Source: Motilimonas pumila (GTDB lineage Bacteria; Pseudomonadota; Gammaproteobacteria; Enterobacterales; CBDFNC01). From it: a DNA stretch of 64,000 bases. The notes under the pieces are model-generated. The model was not told the origin of the DNA, did no database searches, and was given only the letters and a program-made list of their open reading frames with translations. Location of the stretch: assembly GCF_003596335.1 (NCBI RefSeq), contig NZ_QZCH01000017.1:1-64000 (forward strand). Reading direction: 5' to 3'. A program made the position numbers and the translations under genes. Positions 8,520 through 18,090 of the stretch are shown piece by piece; position 1 is the stretch's first letter; the number at the start of each line of letters is the position of its first letter.

Positions 8520-9065
8520 TTAACCCCAAGCGCGAGTTGGGCCGGTATCTATATGGATAAAATCACGGTAACGACCGACGCCGCCTGAGCGTAATGACAT
8601 AGCGGCTTTGTGAACGTCGCGCATTGAGTAACCTTCAACATAAAAATCGATGGCTTGACCTTTCATGTGGTAACTTTTCTTAGCTACGCCACCAGAACGT
8701 TTACGCAGCATCTCATTGGTTGCTGGTGAACGGTAGCCAGATACAATTTTAATGGAGGCGTCCTCAGCGTTAAGTTTGCTGAGAATAGCATTGAGCTTGT
8801 CATATAACACCCGATCCATCATCGCGGCTTCATTTCGGCGAAAGTCGCGACAGATATGATTAAGTTCGCTTAAGCCATCGTCTAAATAAATATCACCATT
8901 GTGATATTCACATTTTGCGGTCTCACCGGTGTGTATACTGGTCAGGGTTAAAATTCTACTGCTTGGAACAACAAAAGAACTTGCTTGAGAGATATTCGGG
9001 ATAACACTGCTTGCGGCAGCGACACCACTACAAAATAAAAATTTTCGTCGATTTAAAACAGCCAT
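8520..9065 (-). CDS. DUF882/YcbK-type M15 peptidase, copy 2
   Basis: Protein of 181 residues, the same length as the paralogue at 4025-4570. It shares its Tat-like start (NRRKFLFCSG), CRDFRRNE, SGYRSPATN, HMKGQAID and the C-terminal HIDTGPTRAWG. It is expected to cleave peptidoglycan cross-links in the periplasm. The ATG at 9063-9065 is preferred over an upstream in-frame codon at 9110 since AAGGA precedes it and the Tat signal then lies at the N-terminus. The YcbB-like transpeptidase gene lies 150 bases upstream on the same strand, the same neighbourhood as E. coli ycbB-ycbK, although a strong hairpin at 9162-9203 separates them. Confidence 0.85.
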   Translation of the reverse strand: MAVLNRRKFLFCSGVAAASSVIPNISQASSFVVPSSRILTLTSIHTGETAKCEYHNGDIYLDDGLSELNHICRDFRRNEAAMMDRVLYDKLNAILSKLNAEDASIKIVSGYRSPATNEMLRKRSGGVAKKSYHMKGQAIDFYVEGYSMRDVHKAAMSLRSGGVGRYRDFIHIDTGPTRAWG

Positions 9066-9161
9066 GGTACTACTCAATTCCTTTTTTGACCGAACAACAG
9101 ACGCGGCCAATTACCGAGGCTAATGTACTGGAATTAAGTGCTGCCCGAAAGGCGAGAAGGG

Positions 9162-9203
9162 ATAAAACCTGCGTTTTTATGAGCTAAATCCCGCAGGTTT
9201 TAT
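9162..9203 (-). terminator. Terminator between the L,D-transpeptidase and DUF882 genes
   Basis: A perfect 12-bp stem (ATAAAACCTGCG at 9162-9173 with CGCAGGTTTTAT at 9192-9203) with an 18-base loop sits just behind the transpeptidase stop. The stem ends in a short T-rich tail, so termination may be partial. Confidence 0.7.
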
Positions 9204-9217
9204 ATTATTTTGGTGTT

Positions 9218-10837
9218 TTAATCTGTTTTCTTGGTATTTATTTGAGCAATATTGTGGTCCACAGTAGCGCGATCAAACTTATAGATGTCTTCACGAAATT
9301 GCGCTAACTTGCCTTCATTGACCCACGCCGTGCGATAAGTGGTATGCACTGGCAATTTAAGCCTTAACGGCACATATTTAGTGAAAATATTGGTGTCGTA
9401 TTGTTGGTACTGCTCATAATTTTTAGGGTCTTTGTTAGACAAAGTCAGCAGTTTATTAGCAAACACGTTGGCGTCTTTGACACGAATACAACCTGAGCTA
9501 AATGCCCGAATATCTTTGTTGAACAACCGTTTTCCTGGTGTGTCATGCAAATAAATCGCCTGATCATTGGGGGTATTAAATTTGTAACGACCCAACGCAT
9601 TTGCATTACCCGGGGGTTGGCGCATACGGTAAGGGAAGGTTTTAGGATTCACCGATGGCCAGTGAATATCCGCATTGGGGATGACTTTTGCGTTACGACT
9701 CCAACTGGACACGACTTCATAACCTTTGCGATAAGTGTAGGTTGTGTCAACTCGCGCTTTTGGCAAGATATCTTTACGCATTATTTTTGAAGGTATATTC
9801 CAACCGGGATTAAAAATCACGCTATCAAGACGCGTTGTAAATACGGGCGTCTGGCGCGTGGGTTTGCCAACGATGACCTTGGTTTCAAAAACCTTTTCGC
9901 CTTTTACCCATACATCCATTTCATAGCCAGGAATATTAACTTCGATTAAGCCTTGTTTATCTTCTGGCCACAGTTCCAGGCGCAGCATATTCAATGCTAG
10001 CTGTTGCATTCGTTGTTGTGGGTCTGTGTTTAGCCAAGCCATGGTTTTTGGACCTATCACGCCATCTGGATAAAGACCGTGTCGAATTTGAAAGGTTTTT
10101 ATGTGGCTTTGGAAAGCTTTTGTTAAACGGCTTTCGCTGTTTAGCATGATCTCGTCAGCTTCTTGTTGGGTGATGTCTCCCAATACAACCATGATATTGA
10201 GGATATTTTCCATACTGGCGACGGAATCGTTGGCACGGACCACTTTCTTTGGCTCTTCCACCAATGGCCATATATCATAGCGAATGTATGACAGGTGGCG
10301 CTTGGCATTAAGCATTTGCATGAACTGCTGTGGGTGTTTTTGTTGTTGCTGGGTAAAGTCGGCGAGGTTTTGCAGCTCCAGAGCTTCATTCATGGCGACT
10401 AATCGGTCCCGGCTTGGAATTGCCATGACGTCTGGTCGTTGATGCGGTTGCAGCTTAAAGAACCAATCAACGCCTACCGTTTGAAGGGTGTCTTTGTAAC
10501 TGTATGTAGCCAATAATGCTTCGGCCAGGGCTTGACGTTGACGCTGAGTGTCAACCGCATACTGATTCGCTTGTAATTGTTGCCAATGGCCAGTGAGTGT
10601 CGCGTCTACTCGGGCTTGACCCGCTACTTCGATTTGGTCAATGGCTGCTTGCAGGTTAGCACGATTGTGCCAGGTACTCGTTAGCATCAGAGCTTGGTAG
10701 TTCTGATGATAAATTCCCATGCTCGATGGATCAGAGTGTTTGTTCCATACATCTGGAAATGCGAATTCGTCACTTAACGCAAGTGCAGGTTGGCTGCATA
10801 AGGCAGCATATAAAAAAGCAGATACAGCAGGCTTCAC
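9218..10837 (-). CDS. YcbB/LdtD-type L,D-transpeptidase
   Basis: Protein of 539 residues. With the GTG start at 10837 it begins with a clear signal peptide (AFLYAALCSQPALA); GGAG lies 8 bases upstream, and this start is better than the TTG at 10882. A peptidoglycan-binding domain follows (FQIRHGLYPDGVIGPKT, mid-protein). The C-terminal YkuD domain has HDTPGK and the SSGCIRV motif with catalytic Cys450. The enzyme makes 3-3 cross-links in peptidoglycan or attaches D-amino acids, and is periplasmic. The neighbouring DUF882 peptidase could remove the same kind of cross-link, so the pair may balance synthesis and cleavage (inference). An ~250-base gap upstream separates it from leuB. Confidence 0.9.
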   Translation of the reverse strand: MKPAVSAFLYAALCSQPALALSDEFAFPDVWNKHSDPSSMGIYHQNYQALMLTSTWHNRANLQAAIDQIEVAGQARVDATLTGHWQQLQANQYAVDTQRQRQALAEALLATYSYKDTLQTVGVDWFFKLQPHQRPDVMAIPSRDRLVAMNEALELQNLADFTQQQQKHPQQFMQMLNAKRHLSYIRYDIWPLVEEPKKVVRANDSVASMENILNIMVVLGDITQQEADEIMLNSESRLTKAFQSHIKTFQIRHGLYPDGVIGPKTMAWLNTDPQQRMQQLALNMLRLELWPEDKQGLIEVNIPGYEMDVWVKGEKVFETKVIVGKPTRQTPVFTTRLDSVIFNPGWNIPSKIMRKDILPKARVDTTYTYRKGYEVVSSWSRNAKVIPNADIHWPSVNPKTFPYRMRQPPGNANALGRYKFNTPNDQAIYLHDTPGKRLFNKDIRAFSSGCIRVKDANVFANKLLTLSNKDPKNYEQYQQYDTNIFTKYVPLRLKLPVHTTYRTAWVNEGKLAQFREDIYKFDRATVDHNIAQINTKKTD

Positions 10838-11042
10838 GCAATTTACTCCATTGGCTATTACTTTTAGTTTGGCAGATACCAAGCATGGAGAGAGAAAGTT
10901 TTTTTCGTTTATTTTTGTAAAAAGTGTGCTTTAAAAATGTTTTTGTTGTTTATCAGTTACTGACAGGCTGATTTATAAGCTCAAAGTAGGAATTGTGACA
11001 GGAAAAGTCAATTTATTAATCTTAATTAATAGAGATGACAAA

Positions 11043-11070
11043 AAAAAACGCACGTTTCCGTGCGTTTTTT
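11043..11070 (-). terminator. Intrinsic terminator of leuB
   Basis: AAAAAACGCACG, a TTTC loop and CGTGCGTTTTTT form a near-perfect hairpin with A/T runs on both sides. It lies 18 bases behind the leuB stop and could work in both directions. Confidence 0.9.
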
Positions 11071-11088
11071 GTACAAATAAGAACCGAG

Positions 11089-12195
11089 TTAAGCAACAGG
11101 CATCTTAGCAAGTGCTTCACAGACTAGGTCACCAAACTTGGCAGTAGTGATAAGTTCAGCTTCACCGTCTTTTGATAGATCCGGTGTTGAGTAACCCGCT
11201 GCAAATACGCTTTGCATGGCATTCCAAAGGTTTTTCGCTTCTTGTTCCATGCCAAAGCTCATTTCAAGCATCAGTGCTACTGAACCGATCATAGAATAAG
11301 GGTTTGCGATCCCTTTACCTGCGATGTCTGGGGCGCTGCCGTGAGAAGGTTCGTAGTACGACTTCTCTGGACCTTTACATGCAGAAGGCATTAGGCCCAG
11401 TGAGCCTAATATACCGCCGCCTTGGTCACTCAGAATGTCACCAAACATGTTTTCCATAACCATCACGTCAAACTGCGCAGGGTTTAGGCAAAGGTAAGTT
11501 GCTGCAGCATCAACCAAGATGTTTTTCACTTCAACATCTGGGAAGTCTTTTGCTACTTCTTCAACAATTTCATTCCACAGAACTGAAGATTTCAGTACGT
11601 TTGATTTATGAATATTGTGCAGTACTTTCTTACGCTTTTGAGATACTTCAAACGCAACCGTGATGATTTGACGAATTTGGTCTTCGTCATACTCAAGCAC
11701 TTCGCGTACAAAACGTTTACCGTTTTCGTCTACGCCAGTCTCTTTTTCACCAAAGTAAAGACCACCAACGAGCTCACGGATGATCATGATATCAAGGCCT
11801 TCGCCAATCACTTCTGCTTTCAGCGGTGAAAAATGGGCTACGCCTTTTGGAAGGTAAACAGGGCGGAAGTTTGCGTAAGTATTATAGCGACGACGCAGTG
11901 GCAACAATGCGCCACGTTCAGGTTGCTCGTCAACCGGGATTTTTTTCGACTCTTCGTGGCTAAGGCCTATGGTGCCTTTTAGGATTGCGTCAGCTTCATC
12001 ACACGCTTGTTTAGTAGCTTCTGGGAAAGCTTTGCCTGTTTCGAAGTAAGCCGCAGCGCCAAATAGTACATCGTTAAGTTCAAAAGCAACGTCTGCGTTA
12101 CGCTCTTCAACCAACTTAAGCACTTTTACCGCTTCCTTCATCACTTCTGGGCCGATGCCGTCACCCGCGAGTAGTGCAACTTTATAGTTTTTCAT
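11089..12195 (-). CDS. leuB: 3-isopropylmalate dehydrogenase
   Basis: Protein of 368 residues that oxidises and decarboxylates 3-isopropylmalate with NAD in leucine synthesis. Visible family signatures: the N-terminal LLAGDGIGPEVM, the substrate arginines around LLPLRRRYNTYANFRPV, IIRELVGGLYFG, and the long C-terminal signature with NMFGDILSDQ and the NAD site HGSAPDIAGKGIANP. The ATG at 12193-12195 with AGGA upstream gives the normal N-terminus; the frame extends 23 codons further without support. leuA, leuC and leuD are not adjacent here, unlike the common leuABCD order. A related beta-decarboxylating dehydrogenase role cannot be excluded. Confidence 0.88.
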   Translation of the reverse strand: MKNYKVALLAGDGIGPEVMKEAVKVLKLVEERNADVAFELNDVLFGAAAYFETGKAFPEATKQACDEADAILKGTIGLSHEESKKIPVDEQPERGALLPLRRRYNTYANFRPVYLPKGVAHFSPLKAEVIGEGLDIMIIRELVGGLYFGEKETGVDENGKRFVREVLEYDEDQIRQIITVAFEVSQKRKKVLHNIHKSNVLKSSVLWNEIVEEVAKDFPDVEVKNILVDAAATYLCLNPAQFDVMVMENMFGDILSDQGGGILGSLGLMPSACKGPEKSYYEPSHGSAPDIAGKGIANPYSMIGSVALMLEMSFGMEQEAKNLWNAMQSVFAAGYSTPDLSKDGEAELITTAKFGDLVCEALAKMPVA

Positions 12196-12324
12196 ACTTG
12201 TCCTTTGAAAGTAATACCACGAAATTTTGCCAAAGATAATAAGGAAAAGGTGGGGCCAATGCAATCTGAGTATGCGTAATCATTCAGTTTTGCTGCATAC
12301 AGATAACAAGTGTTCAACACTAAT

Positions 12325-12399
12325 GCCATATTTTGTCATTATTCAACCTTTATTTGCCCTGCTATTAACCCTAAATGGCCTGTATTGATTGTTGTAATA
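12325..12399 (+). promoter_or_regulatory. Bipartite upstream motif of the sortase target gene
   Basis: GCCATATTTTGTCATTAT at 12325-12342 and TTGTTGTAATA at 12389-12399 are both found, identical and with the same 64-base start-to-start spacing, upstream of pdsO (22373-22447). A TGCC also matches at the same offset in between. The first block could be a binding site for the PdsR response regulator and the second could include the -10 region; these roles are inferred. Confidence 0.6.
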
Positions 12400-12426
12400 G
12401 AGACAATACTAGCAAGGGAGATAACC

Positions 12427-14604
12427 ATGAAAGTTTGGTTAAACAATGCGGCAAAACTGTCGTTCATTATATTCGCGGCATTTTTTATCAGTAACCTTAT
12501 TCGACCATTAAAAGTACAAGCGCAAAATCACCCATCGACGAATGATTACACCAGCGCTCAACTGCTATTGATAGACGATGCTGGGCAATATCTTAACGCT
12601 TTGAGTCTAAGCGCAAAGGCTAACATACAAATCAGTGGCTTGATTGCATATACCGAATTAACCCAATCATTTAAAAATGACAGTGAGCATTGGCTTGAGG
12701 GGCTGTATGTGTTTCCGTTGGCTGAGCACGCCAGCGTGAGTGCGATGGAAATTCGGTTTCGAGATAAAGTGATTAAAGCGGAAATTAAAGAAAAACAGCA
12801 AGCCGAAGACATTTATCAAGCGGCCAAAAAAGCCGGTAAAGTGGCCGCGCTTACCGAGCAGCATCGGCCTAACTTATTTCGTCATCGTATGGTTAATATT
12901 GCCCCAGGGGAAACGGTTCAAATACGTTTAGTGGTTGAACAAGCTTTGCGTTTTCAAGATGGCTTGTTCAGTTATCGATTGCCGACGACTTATACGCCGC
13001 GTTACAGGCCCGCGACGTTGTCGATTCGCCAACAACAACAGGTTGTTGAGTCGCTCAACGAACAAACTCATATAGATATTGAGAGCAGTGGCTGGGCTAA
13101 ACCTAACAAACGCCGTGCTGACTCACTGCGCCAGCCGTTGTCAGTAACACCCTCAGAGCTGCTTGCTGCTAAGGAGCCAAAGATTCCTCAGATTGAAGTG
13201 TCGGTGACCCTTGATGGCGGAGGCGATATTGCGCACGCTCGTTTACTCAATCACCCTAATAGCGTTGAGGTTAAACAGTCGCAACTCAGGTTCAATGGCA
13301 TACTTGCCATGGACAGAGATTTTTTATTGCAGTGGCAATTGAGCGCGAGTGAAACTCCCCAAGCTGCGCTGTTCAACGAGGATAAAACTGTCGACGGGGA
13401 AACCTATCAGCACCATTTATTGATGCTGATGCCACCGCAAGCATTACCAGAGATTACCCGGCTTGCAAAAGAGCGGGTGTTTGTCATCGATACCTCAGGC
13501 TCTATGCACGGTGATGCGATTGAGCAAGCTAAGGCCGCGCTGCAGCGCGCGTTAACCCAGCTTGATACAGAAGACACATTTAATATCATAGCGTTCAGTT
13601 CAAGCGCTCATGCTTTATTTAACACCAGCCGAGCTGCCAATGAAGCAAACCTTAGCCGAGCTCGTCACTGGGTTGCAGACCTTGAAGCAGAGGGCGGCAC
13701 TGAAATGGGTAAAGCGTTGGCAATGGCATTACCCAGCCACGAGAGTCACGGTTTACGGGTGCGCCAAGTGATTTTTATGACGGATGGCGCAGTGAGTAAT
13801 GAGCAAGTCTTGTTTCAACAGATCCGCCAGAATATAGGCCGCAGTAAATTGTTCACTGTCGGCATAGGTCAAGCACCCAACGATTATTTCATGCGCGCCG
13901 CCGCGTACTATGGCGGCGGAGAACACCTTTATGTGAGTCATACCGATCAAGTGGATAAACGCTTAGGGCAGTTATTTAAAAAGTTATCGTCACCCGTGTT
14001 GACCAATATTCACATCACTAGTGACAGTGAATCGGTTGAATTAAGCGTTGAGCAAATTCAAGACTTGTACCTCGGAGAACCACTGTTTGTGGCAATACGC
14101 AGTCTACAAGCTAAGACCGTTACCGTTACCGGTTTTGGCATCGACGATGCACGCACCAAACAAGCGCTATGGCAACAGCGGTTTGATTTAAGCAAAAGCG
14201 CTCAGCACCCTGGGGTGGCTAATTACTGGGCGCGTAAAATGATAGCCAAAATAGAGCGACAAAGCTTAGCGGGATTAGACCGGGATGAAAGAAAGGAGCA
14301 AGTATTGCCTTTGGCTTTGGGTTATCAATTGTTGTCGCCGTATACCTCTTTTGTAGCGGTAGCAAAGGCCCCCATCAAGCCCAAGATGACCAGCCTCGCC
14401 ACCGTTAAGGCTCAAAATAAGATGAGCGCCGCTGGCGTTAAGCAGCTTGCGTTTCCAAAGACGGCAACGAGCTCATTACTTTGGGGTTACTGGAGTTTAG
14501 TGCTGGCGCTGTTAGCTTTCGCGCTATGGTTGTTTATCAGGCAATTGCGCCGCAACGGGTCTCAATCAGGCCACTGCGTTGATGCTTGTGCTGACAGTAA
14601 TTAG
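12427..14604 (+). CDS. Marine proteobacterial sortase target protein (VIT + vWA)
   Basis: Protein of 725 residues. A signal peptide covers about residues 1-37. A VIT domain follows (LEGLYVFPL, VSAMEIRFRDK, YRLPTTYTPRY). A von Willebrand A domain starts near residue 350 with the metal site DTSGS at D355. The C-terminus has FPKTA at residues 676-680, a variant of the LPXTG-type sorting motif, then a hydrophobic segment and an RR tail. This is the usual single substrate of the class GN sortase encoded right after it, with which it overlaps by about 20 bases. GGGAG precedes the ATG at 12427; the in-frame ORF runs 39 codons further upstream without support. The role of the anchored product is unknown. 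Confidence 0.88.
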   Translation: MKVWLNNAAKLSFIIFAAFFISNLIRPLKVQAQNHPSTNDYTSAQLLLIDDAGQYLNALSLSAKANIQISGLIAYTELTQSFKNDSEHWLEGLYVFPLAEHASVSAMEIRFRDKVIKAEIKEKQQAEDIYQAAKKAGKVAALTEQHRPNLFRHRMVNIAPGETVQIRLVVEQALRFQDGLFSYRLPTTYTPRYRPATLSIRQQQQVVESLNEQTHIDIESSGWAKPNKRRADSLRQPLSVTPSELLAAKEPKIPQIEVSVTLDGGGDIAHARLLNHPNSVEVKQSQLRFNGILAMDRDFLLQWQLSASETPQAALFNEDKTVDGETYQHHLLMLMPPQALPEITRLAKERVFVIDTSGSMHGDAIEQAKAALQRALTQLDTEDTFNIIAFSSSAHALFNTSRAANEANLSRARHWVADLEAEGGTEMGKALAMALPSHESHGLRVRQVIFMTDGAVSNEQVLFQQIRQNIGRSKLFTVGIGQAPNDYFMRAAAYYGGGEHLYVSHTDQVDKRLGQLFKKLSSPVLTNIHITSDSESVELSVEQIQDLYLGEPLFVAIRSLQAKTVTVTGFGIDDARTKQALWQQRFDLSKSAQHPGVANYWARKMIAKIERQSLAGLDRDERKEQVLPLALGYQLLSPYTSFVAVAKAPIKPKMTSLATVKAQNKMSAAGVKQLAFPKTATSSLLWGYWSLVLALLAFALWLFIRQLRRNGSQSGHCVDACADSN

Positions 14605-15271
14605 GTTTCATCACGTGAGTAAGACACTTAGCAATCAACAAAACGGCTCGCTTAAGGTGGCTAAGCGATGCCTTTGGTTGACCTTGTTATTGATGTTAAT
14701 GTGCGGCGCTCAAGCTGCGTATATGCCAATAAAAGGGCAATTAGCGCAACTACTAATGATGAGAAGTTGGCAGCTTGCGACCACGCAAGCTGCTTCGGCG
14801 GCGCAATCAGGCAATTCAGGGCAGCCTTTTAAGGCTGAGCCCCCTTGGCCCTGGGCCGACACACGGCCTTCGTTATTGCTCACAACTGCTGAGGCGTCAT
14901 GGCTCGTGATGGATCAAAGCCACGGTGAAGCGTTGGCTTTTGGTCCGGGAATGATGGCGGGCTCATTTGCACCGGGTAGTGGCGGAGAGACGGTCATCGC
15001 CGGACACAGAGATACGCATTTTAAAAGTTTGGCGCAATTGCAACTAGGCCAGCAATTAACCTTGACCGACGTAATGGGCACTCGATTTTATTACCGGGTC
15101 AGCCGTATCGCGATTATTGACAGTTCATTGTATGACTTAACCGTCAGTCCCGTTCAGGCGCGCTTGCTTCTGGTAACTTGCTTTCCGTTTGATCAAGTGA
15201 CTCAAGGACCATTGCGATATGTGGTTGAAGCTGACTTGATAAGTCAACATGAAAAGCGAGGCGAGGGATGA
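14582..15271 (+). CDS. Class GN sortase
   Basis: Protein of about 229 residues. The N-terminal membrane segment (LWLTLLLMLMCGAQAAY) is followed by the sortase barrel. Catalytic His142 is in AGHRDTHFKSL, Cys200 in LLLVTCFPFD, and the Arg in PLRYVVEA. This is the arrangement of the proteobacterial dedicated sortase, which cleaves the target's C-terminal motif and joins it to an unknown acceptor at the cell envelope. The start is uncertain: ATG at 14582 overlaps the upstream gene by 23 bases, and GTG at 14615, 10 bases after the upstream stop, would also fit. Neither has a strong ribosome-binding site, which is consistent with translational coupling. Confidence 0.88.
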   Translation: MLVLTVIRFHHVSKTLSNQQNGSLKVAKRCLWLTLLLMLMCGAQAAYMPIKGQLAQLLMMRSWQLATTQAASAAQSGNSGQPFKAEPPWPWADTRPSLLLTTAEASWLVMDQSHGEALAFGPGMMAGSFAPGSGGETVIAGHRDTHFKSLAQLQLGQQLTLTDVMGTRFYYRVSRIAIIDSSLYDLTVSPVQARLLLVTCFPFDQVTQGPLRYVVEADLISQHEKRGEG

Positions 15272-15473
15272 TGAATTTTATGATTCTTTATTGATATAAG
15301 ACTGACTAAGGTATGGATAACAATAGGTTAGAGAGCGTTAGAAGTTAAAAATGTAAAATAAATCTTGAGCTTGATCCAATATTCATGCTTTTTACAGACA
15401 CATCAACATACGTCTGTTTTATGATAAACAAGGCAATAAAGGATGTTATTGCAATTATTTCAGGATGATAATT

Positions 15474-17987
15474 ATGAATATGAAACTTTCCAGCGTTGCG
15501 GCGATTGTTATCGGCGCATGCTTCAGCGGCCATGCTATGGCTGCAGACCCTGTTCAATGGGTACCTGGTAGCACTAAAGTCAGCAATGGCGACACCGTCA
15601 TTTATAATAACGCGTGTTACATCGCGCAAAATAACCCAGGCAGTTGGGAAACACCTTCTGCTCAAGCCACTTGGTTTTGGCAAGGCACTGATTGTGGTAG
15701 TACCCCAGTTGAACCCACTCAAGCGCCTACTGACGCTCCAGTGACGCCAACTGACGCCCCCAGCGTACCTGGCGACATAACGCCGTGGGTAGCGGGTTCA
15801 ACCAAAGTGAGTAACGGCGATCTTGTTTCTTATAACGGCGCATGTTTCCAAGCTAAAAACAGCCCTGGCTCATGGGAAACGCCACGAGCAGGGGGAAATT
15901 GGTTCTGGGATGAAGTCAGTTGTGGCGGCACTCAGCCAACACAAGAACCAACCCTAGAGCCTACTCAAGAGCCAACGCAAGAGCCTACTCAAGAGCCTAC
16001 TCAAGAGCCAACGCAAGAGCCTACTCAAGAGCCTACTCAAGAGCCAACGCAAGAGCCTACTCAAGAGCCAACGCAAGAGCCAACGCAAGAGCCTACTCAA
16101 GAGCCTACTCAAGAGCCAACGCAAGAGCCTACTCAAGAGCCTACTCAAGAGCCAACGCAAGAGCCTACTCAAGAGCCAACGCAAGAGCCTACACAAGAAC
16201 CAACCCTAGAGCCTACGTTACCGCCAAGTGCTGGTGTGTGTAATGAAGCCAGCTATGCGGCCGGAACGGTTTATGCGGCGGGTGAAATTGTTGTTAATAA
16301 TGAAAAAGGATACGAGTGTGTTATTGCCGGCTGGTGTTCGTCTGATCAAGGTTTCTTCTATGAACCGGGTGTAGGCAGTGCATGGCAAGACGCGTGGGTT
16401 GAAGTGAAAGATTGCCCAGCAGTTGTGACTAACGTTGCCTTTAGCGCGCCAGTGCTAGGGAAAGCGTACTTACAAGGTAGCTTGGTTGAATTAGCAGCCG
16501 ATGCTAGCTCTTCTGATCCTTCTCGCACCATCGACAGTGTTGAATTCTTTGCCAATGGCATCTCACTCGGCATTGATAACAGTGCACCGTTTACTGCCAC
16601 ATATCAAGCAAGTGATGTAGGCGATATCAGCCTTAAAGCACAAGCGACTGATAGTAAGAGTTTGGTTGGCATGGCGATGAGTAATATTATCGTCAGTGAT
16701 CAAGCTGTAGTGGTGAACTTTACTGCGCCAAGCAAGGCTAAAGTCAACACAGGTAAAGCCATCAGCTTTGAAGTAAACGCTGAGTCCATTCCATCAGATG
16801 TTACGCAAGTCGACTTCTACAAAGATGGCGCAATGGTTGGCTCTGATAGCACCTATCCTTATGGCTTAGACATTACGTTCACATTAGACGGTGACCACGT
16901 AGTTAAAGCGGTTGCGACTGATGCAGCAGGTAACGTGGCTGAAACCAGCAAAAACATCAAAGCTACCAGCATTCCACCTCTTGCAGATCGTGCGGTGATT
17001 GGTTACTGGCACAACTTTGAAAATGGCAGCGGTTTCCCACTGCTACCAGAAGTATCGCCAGAGTGGGATATCATTAACGTGTCGTTTGCCGAGCCAAAAC
17101 GTGGCAGCGAATCAGACATGGTACTTGAGATCCAAACTAAACTCGGTCACAGCGAACAACAAATGAAAGATGACATTGCATTTGTTCAAGCTCGCGGTCA
17201 AAAAGTGCTTATTTCAATCGGCGGTGCTAACGCACACGTTAAATTGAAAACAGACGTAGAGCGTGAAGAGTTCACATCGAGCATGATTGCAATGATTGAG
17301 AACTATGGTTTTGACGGTCTAGACATTGATTTAGAAGGTGGCTCAACGCTTGCCCTAAACAGTGATGACAAAGACTTCCGTAACCCAACCACACCAACTA
17401 CTGTGAACATGATCAAAGCGACCAAAGATATTATTGCCCACTTTAAAGGCGACCTTATCTTAACCATGGCGCCTGAAACCCTTTATGTACAAAGTGGTTA
17501 CCGTGCATATGGCCCGCTAGAGGGTGCTTACTTGCCAATTATCCACGGTTTACGTGATGAGCTAACGGTTATCCATGTACAGCTTTACAACACAGGTAGC
17601 ATCAATGCCTTAGACGGCCAAGCATACGGCCAAGGCAGCGCTGACTTTATTGTGTCTATGACAGAAATGATGCTAGCGGGCTTTAAAGCGGGCGAGCATT
17701 TCTTCCCTGGTTTACGCCCTGACCAAGTAGCCATTGGTTTGCCTTCTATTCCTGCAGCAGCACCTTCTGGTGGCTATGTATCTGTAGAAGAAACGCAAAA
17801 AGCAATGGATTACCTGATTTATGGTAAGAGCTTCGGTGGCGACTACGTACTGCAAAACCCAGAAGGTTATAACGACCTTCGCGGTGTTATGACTTGGTCT
17901 ATCAACTGGGATAGAACTCAAGGCAGTAAGTTCGTAAATGGCCACGCTACTTACATGGACACGCTTCCACCAGTCACCAACAAATAA
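15474..17987 (+). CDS. Secreted multidomain GH18 chitinase
   Basis: Protein of 837 residues with a signal peptide (cleavage near AMAADP). Two CBM5/12 chitin-binding domains (residues ~28-72 and ~104-152; both with GSTKVSNGD and NPGSWETP or SPGSWETP) are followed by a TQEP linker (156-247). Then come a third cysteine-containing carbohydrate-binding-like domain (~253-313) and two Ig-like domains (~315-500). The C-terminal GH18 domain has the catalytic DGLDIDLE motif at 614-621, with E621 as proton donor. It hydrolyses chitin outside the cell. No sorting motif is seen at the C-terminus, so it is probably secreted rather than sortase-anchored. AGGA at 15462-15465 supports the ATG at 15474. It lies inside the Pds locus. 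Confidence 0.92.
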   Translation: MNMKLSSVAAIVIGACFSGHAMAADPVQWVPGSTKVSNGDTVIYNNACYIAQNNPGSWETPSAQATWFWQGTDCGSTPVEPTQAPTDAPVTPTDAPSVPGDITPWVAGSTKVSNGDLVSYNGACFQAKNSPGSWETPRAGGNWFWDEVSCGGTQPTQEPTLEPTQEPTQEPTQEPTQEPTQEPTQEPTQEPTQEPTQEPTQEPTQEPTQEPTQEPTQEPTQEPTQEPTQEPTQEPTQEPTQEPTLEPTLPPSAGVCNEASYAAGTVYAAGEIVVNNEKGYECVIAGWCSSDQGFFYEPGVGSAWQDAWVEVKDCPAVVTNVAFSAPVLGKAYLQGSLVELAADASSSDPSRTIDSVEFFANGISLGIDNSAPFTATYQASDVGDISLKAQATDSKSLVGMAMSNIIVSDQAVVVNFTAPSKAKVNTGKAISFEVNAESIPSDVTQVDFYKDGAMVGSDSTYPYGLDITFTLDGDHVVKAVATDAAGNVAETSKNIKATSIPPLADRAVIGYWHNFENGSGFPLLPEVSPEWDIINVSFAEPKRGSESDMVLEIQTKLGHSEQQMKDDIAFVQARGQKVLISIGGANAHVKLKTDVEREEFTSSMIAMIENYGFDGLDIDLEGGSTLALNSDDKDFRNPTTPTTVNMIKATKDIIAHFKGDLILTMAPETLYVQSGYRAYGPLEGAYLPIIHGLRDELTVIHVQLYNTGSINALDGQAYGQGSADFIVSMTEMMLAGFKAGEHFFPGLRPDQVAIGLPSIPAAAPSGGYVSVEETQKAMDYLIYGKSFGGDYVLQNPEGYNDLRGVMTWSINWDRTQGSKFVNGHATYMDTLPPVTNK
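15939..16214 (+). repeat. TQEP-encoding 12-bp tandem repeat in the chitinase linker
   Basis: Twenty-three in-frame 12-bp units encode 21 TQEP and two TLEP tetrapeptides. The array starts and ends with the same 24-bp pair of units (positions 15939-15962 and 16191-16214). Inside, codon choice alternates (ACT/ACG and CCT/CCA) with a partly regular 36-bp period. The perfect in-frame length means copy-number changes would leave the protein readable. Confidence 0.95.
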
Positions 17988-18012
17988 TCACTTTTCTTGT
18001 GATGAATAACCC

Positions 18013-18041
18013 AAAGCCCTGTTGATACAGGGCTTTTTTTT
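18013..18041 (+). terminator. Intrinsic terminator behind the chitinase gene
   Basis: AAAGCCCTG, a six-base loop and CAGGGCTTT are followed by a run of T, 25 bases behind the chitinase stop. Confidence 0.9.
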
Positions 18042-18090
18042 GTTTTCAAAGCCGTGTAATCTGACTCCACTAGCCACAAGGAGAATGGAT

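Noticed and set aside
10837-10882. TTG start of the L,D-transpeptidase at 10882
   Set aside because: GGAG with 8-base spacing before GTG 10837 and the resulting signal peptide favour the shorter form.
14582-14615. Fusion of target and sortase genes
   Set aside because: The frames differ and the target has a normal C-terminal membrane tail.
15939-16214. CRISPR array
   Set aside because: Units are 12 bp, contiguous, in-frame and coding, with no spacers.
15920-16243. Two other long open frames across the TQEP repeat (an Ala/Arg/Tyr/Ser-rich one and a Leu/Arg-rich one on the minus strand)
   Set aside because: They arise only because the 12-bp repeat keeps all frames open; the chitinase frame explains the region.
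15474-17987. Chitinase as a substrate of the class GN sortase
   Set aside because: The C-terminus has no sorting motif, hydrophobic segment or basic tail.
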